Part shown: positions 5,226 to 6,189 of the stretch, in pieces
How positions within the stretch are numbered: position 1 is the first letter of the stretch
How the letters are laid out: each line of letters starts with the position of its first letter
Assembly: GCA_016764415.1 (NCBI GenBank)
Contig: JAESRY010000065.1
Location: 1-6,189, forward strand
Length of the DNA: 6,189 nucleotides
Reading direction: 5' to 3'
Source: Cycloclasticus sp.
GTDB taxonomy: Bacteria; Pseudomonadota; Gammaproteobacteria; Methylococcales; Cycloclasticaceae
The notes under the pieces: generated by a model
What the model saw: only the letters and a program-made list of their open reading frames with translations
The model's database searches: none
Told to the model about the DNA's origin: nothing
Made by a program: the position numbers and the translations under genes

Positions 5226-6189
5226 ATAATTTTATGCAAACGTTCGTCAGTTCTGAGTAGAACTCTAATGAATAATGACCGCCTTCACGGCCTGTACCCG
5301 ATTGTTTTGAGCCGCCAAACGGTGTACGTAAATCACGCAAGAACCAGCTGTTCACCCAACAAATACCCGTGTCCATTTGTGCTGCTACGCGATGAGCACG
5401 AGAGACGTTTTCTGTCCAAACAGATGACGCTAAACCATACGGTGAGTCATTCGCTAAACGAATCGCTTCTTCTTCCGTGTCGAACGGTGTAATGTGCGTA
5501 CAAGGGCCAAAAATCTCTTCTTGGACTACCGTGGCTGTCTCTGGTAAACCGGTCCAAATAGTGGGCTCAATCCAGTAACCGCCAGACAAATCATCTGGCA
5601 TATCAGGTATTCCACCGCCGGTAACAACGGTTGCACCTTCATCTACCGCAGCTTTATAGTAACTCAGCACTTTTTCACGGTGTGATTTACTAATCAAAGG
5701 GCCCATGTTGGTGTCTGAATCTTCAGAGCGACCTAGTTTAAGTGCTTCAGCACCTTCTTTTAAGCGTGCTACAAATTCATCAAAGATAGGGCGCTCAACG
5801 TATAAACGTTCTGTACCCAAACACACTTGACCACAGTTAGCGAACGCAGAGCGCAATGTGCCTTCAATGGCTTTGTCCATATCGCAATCGGCAAATACTA
5901 AACCGGCATTTTTACCGCCCAATTCCAATGAAGAATCACGTACACCGACCGATGCTGCTTGAGCAATTCGTTCGCCTGTTGGTGTTGAACCAGTAAATGT
6001 AATCGCGTCTAAACCTGGGTTGGTGATTAACGCTTCACCTATCTCACGGCCTTTGCCCAAAATCACGTTATAAACGCCTTTCGGTACACCCGCGTCGTTC
6101 ATCACTTCGCCGAGCAAGCTTGATGTTAATTGTGCTTCTTCTGATGGTTTAACCACCACGGTATTACCGCAAGCAAGTGCTGGGGCAAT
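5224..6189 (-). CDS. dmpC: 2-hydroxymuconic semialdehyde dehydrogenase, N-terminus cut by window edge
   Basis: The C-terminal 321 residues of an NAD+-dependent aldehyde dehydrogenase. It continues to the right edge in frame, so no start codon is visible; the in-frame GTG at 6159 is internal (Val). DmpC/XylG proteins are about 486 residues, so roughly 165 N-terminal residues are outside. Counting from the first residue present, the sequence shows VVVKPSEE (11-18, cofactor region), FTGSTPTGE (65-73, nucleotide loop), LELGGK with the general base E89, FANCGQVC with catalytic C123, EEIFGP, and the C-terminal GGSKQSGTGREGG. The enzyme oxidises 2-hydroxymuconic semialdehyde from catechol ring cleavage to 2-hydroxymuconate. 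Assignment to this substrate, rather than betaine or another aldehyde, rests partly on its place at the head of the tautomerase-decarboxylase gene set. It ends 9 nt before the preferred hydratase start. No hydrolase gene follows it. Confidence 0.92.
   Translation of the reverse strand: MAPALACGNTVVVKPSEEAQLTSSLLGEVMNDAGVPKGVYNVILGKGREIGEALITNPGLDAITFTGSTPTGERIAQAASVGVRDSSLELGGKNAGLVFADCDMDKAIEGTLRSAFANCGQVCLGTERLYVERPIFDEFVARLKEGAEALKLGRSEDSDTNMGPLISKSHREKVLSYYKAAVDEGATVVTGGGIPDMPDDLSGGYWIEPTIWTGLPETATVVQEEIFGPCTHITPFDTEEEAIRLANDSPYGLASSVWTENVSRAHRVAAQMDTGICWVNSWFLRDLRTPFGGSKQSGTGREGGHYSLEFYSELTNVCIKL

Noticed and set aside
4884..5492. Two plus-strand open frames (4884-5078 and 5268-5492)
   Set aside because: Both are antisense to well-conserved hydratase and aldehyde dehydrogenase coding sequence, with no ribosome binding site or family features.
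6150..6159. GTG at 6159 as a start codon for a 311-residue dehydrogenase
   Set aside because: The frame continues upstream to the window edge with family-typical residues (IAPALACGNT), so this GTG is an internal valine codon.
1..6189. A novel defence, mobile or RNA-based system
   Set aside because: All sequence except gaps of 27 nt or less is accounted for by seven recognisable catabolic genes. No transposase, integrase, direct-repeat array, tRNA-like or riboswitch-like structure was seen on either strand.

Overview
The window lies inside one catabolic operon for aromatic compounds, read entirely from the minus strand (right to left). It most likely comes from a gammaproteobacterium. The reasons are an AT-leaning base composition (roughly low-to-mid 40s percent GC by eye) and proteins that resemble, from memory, the Pseudomonas dmp/xyl meta-cleavage enzymes and the Pseudomonas tou toluene/o-xylene monooxygenase. 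A marine hydrocarbon degrader would fit, but genus cannot be decided from this sequence alone.

In transcription order the window holds: the C-terminal two thirds of 2-hydroxymuconic semialdehyde dehydrogenase (dmpC type, 5224-6189, open at the right edge); 2-hydroxypent-2,4-dienoate hydratase (dmpE type, 4429-5214); acylating acetaldehyde dehydrogenase (dmpF type, 3496-4401); 4-hydroxy-2-oxovalerate aldolase (dmpG type, 2463-3485); 4-oxalocrotonate decarboxylase (dmpH type, 1662-2453); 4-oxalocrotonate tautomerase (dmpI type, 1458-1649); and the large hydroxylase subunit of a four-component toluene/phenol-type diiron monooxygenase (touA/tmoA type, 1-1432, open at the left edge). Gaps between genes are 9 to 27 nt. 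Several Shine-Dalgarno sequences overlap the upstream stop codon, and no promoter or terminator is visible, so all seven genes are probably co-transcribed.

Together they form the dehydrogenase (4-oxalocrotonate) branch of catechol meta-cleavage. The ring-fission semialdehyde is oxidised (DmpC), tautomerised (DmpI), decarboxylated (DmpH), hydrated (DmpE), cleaved to pyruvate and an aldehyde (DmpG), and the aldehyde is converted to acyl-CoA (DmpF). The monooxygenase would supply phenols and catechols at the top of the route. The hydrolase gene (dmpD) that sits between dmpC and dmpE in the classical Pseudomonas dmp operon is absent from that position. The monooxygenase follows the lower pathway instead of preceding it.

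I see no CRISPR array, RNA gene, mobile element or wholly unknown system. The points worth a second look are the operon arrangement, the missing hydrolase, an Asn at a specificity-determining position of the monooxygenase, a 13-nt repeat at two gene junctions, and the choice of hydratase start codon.
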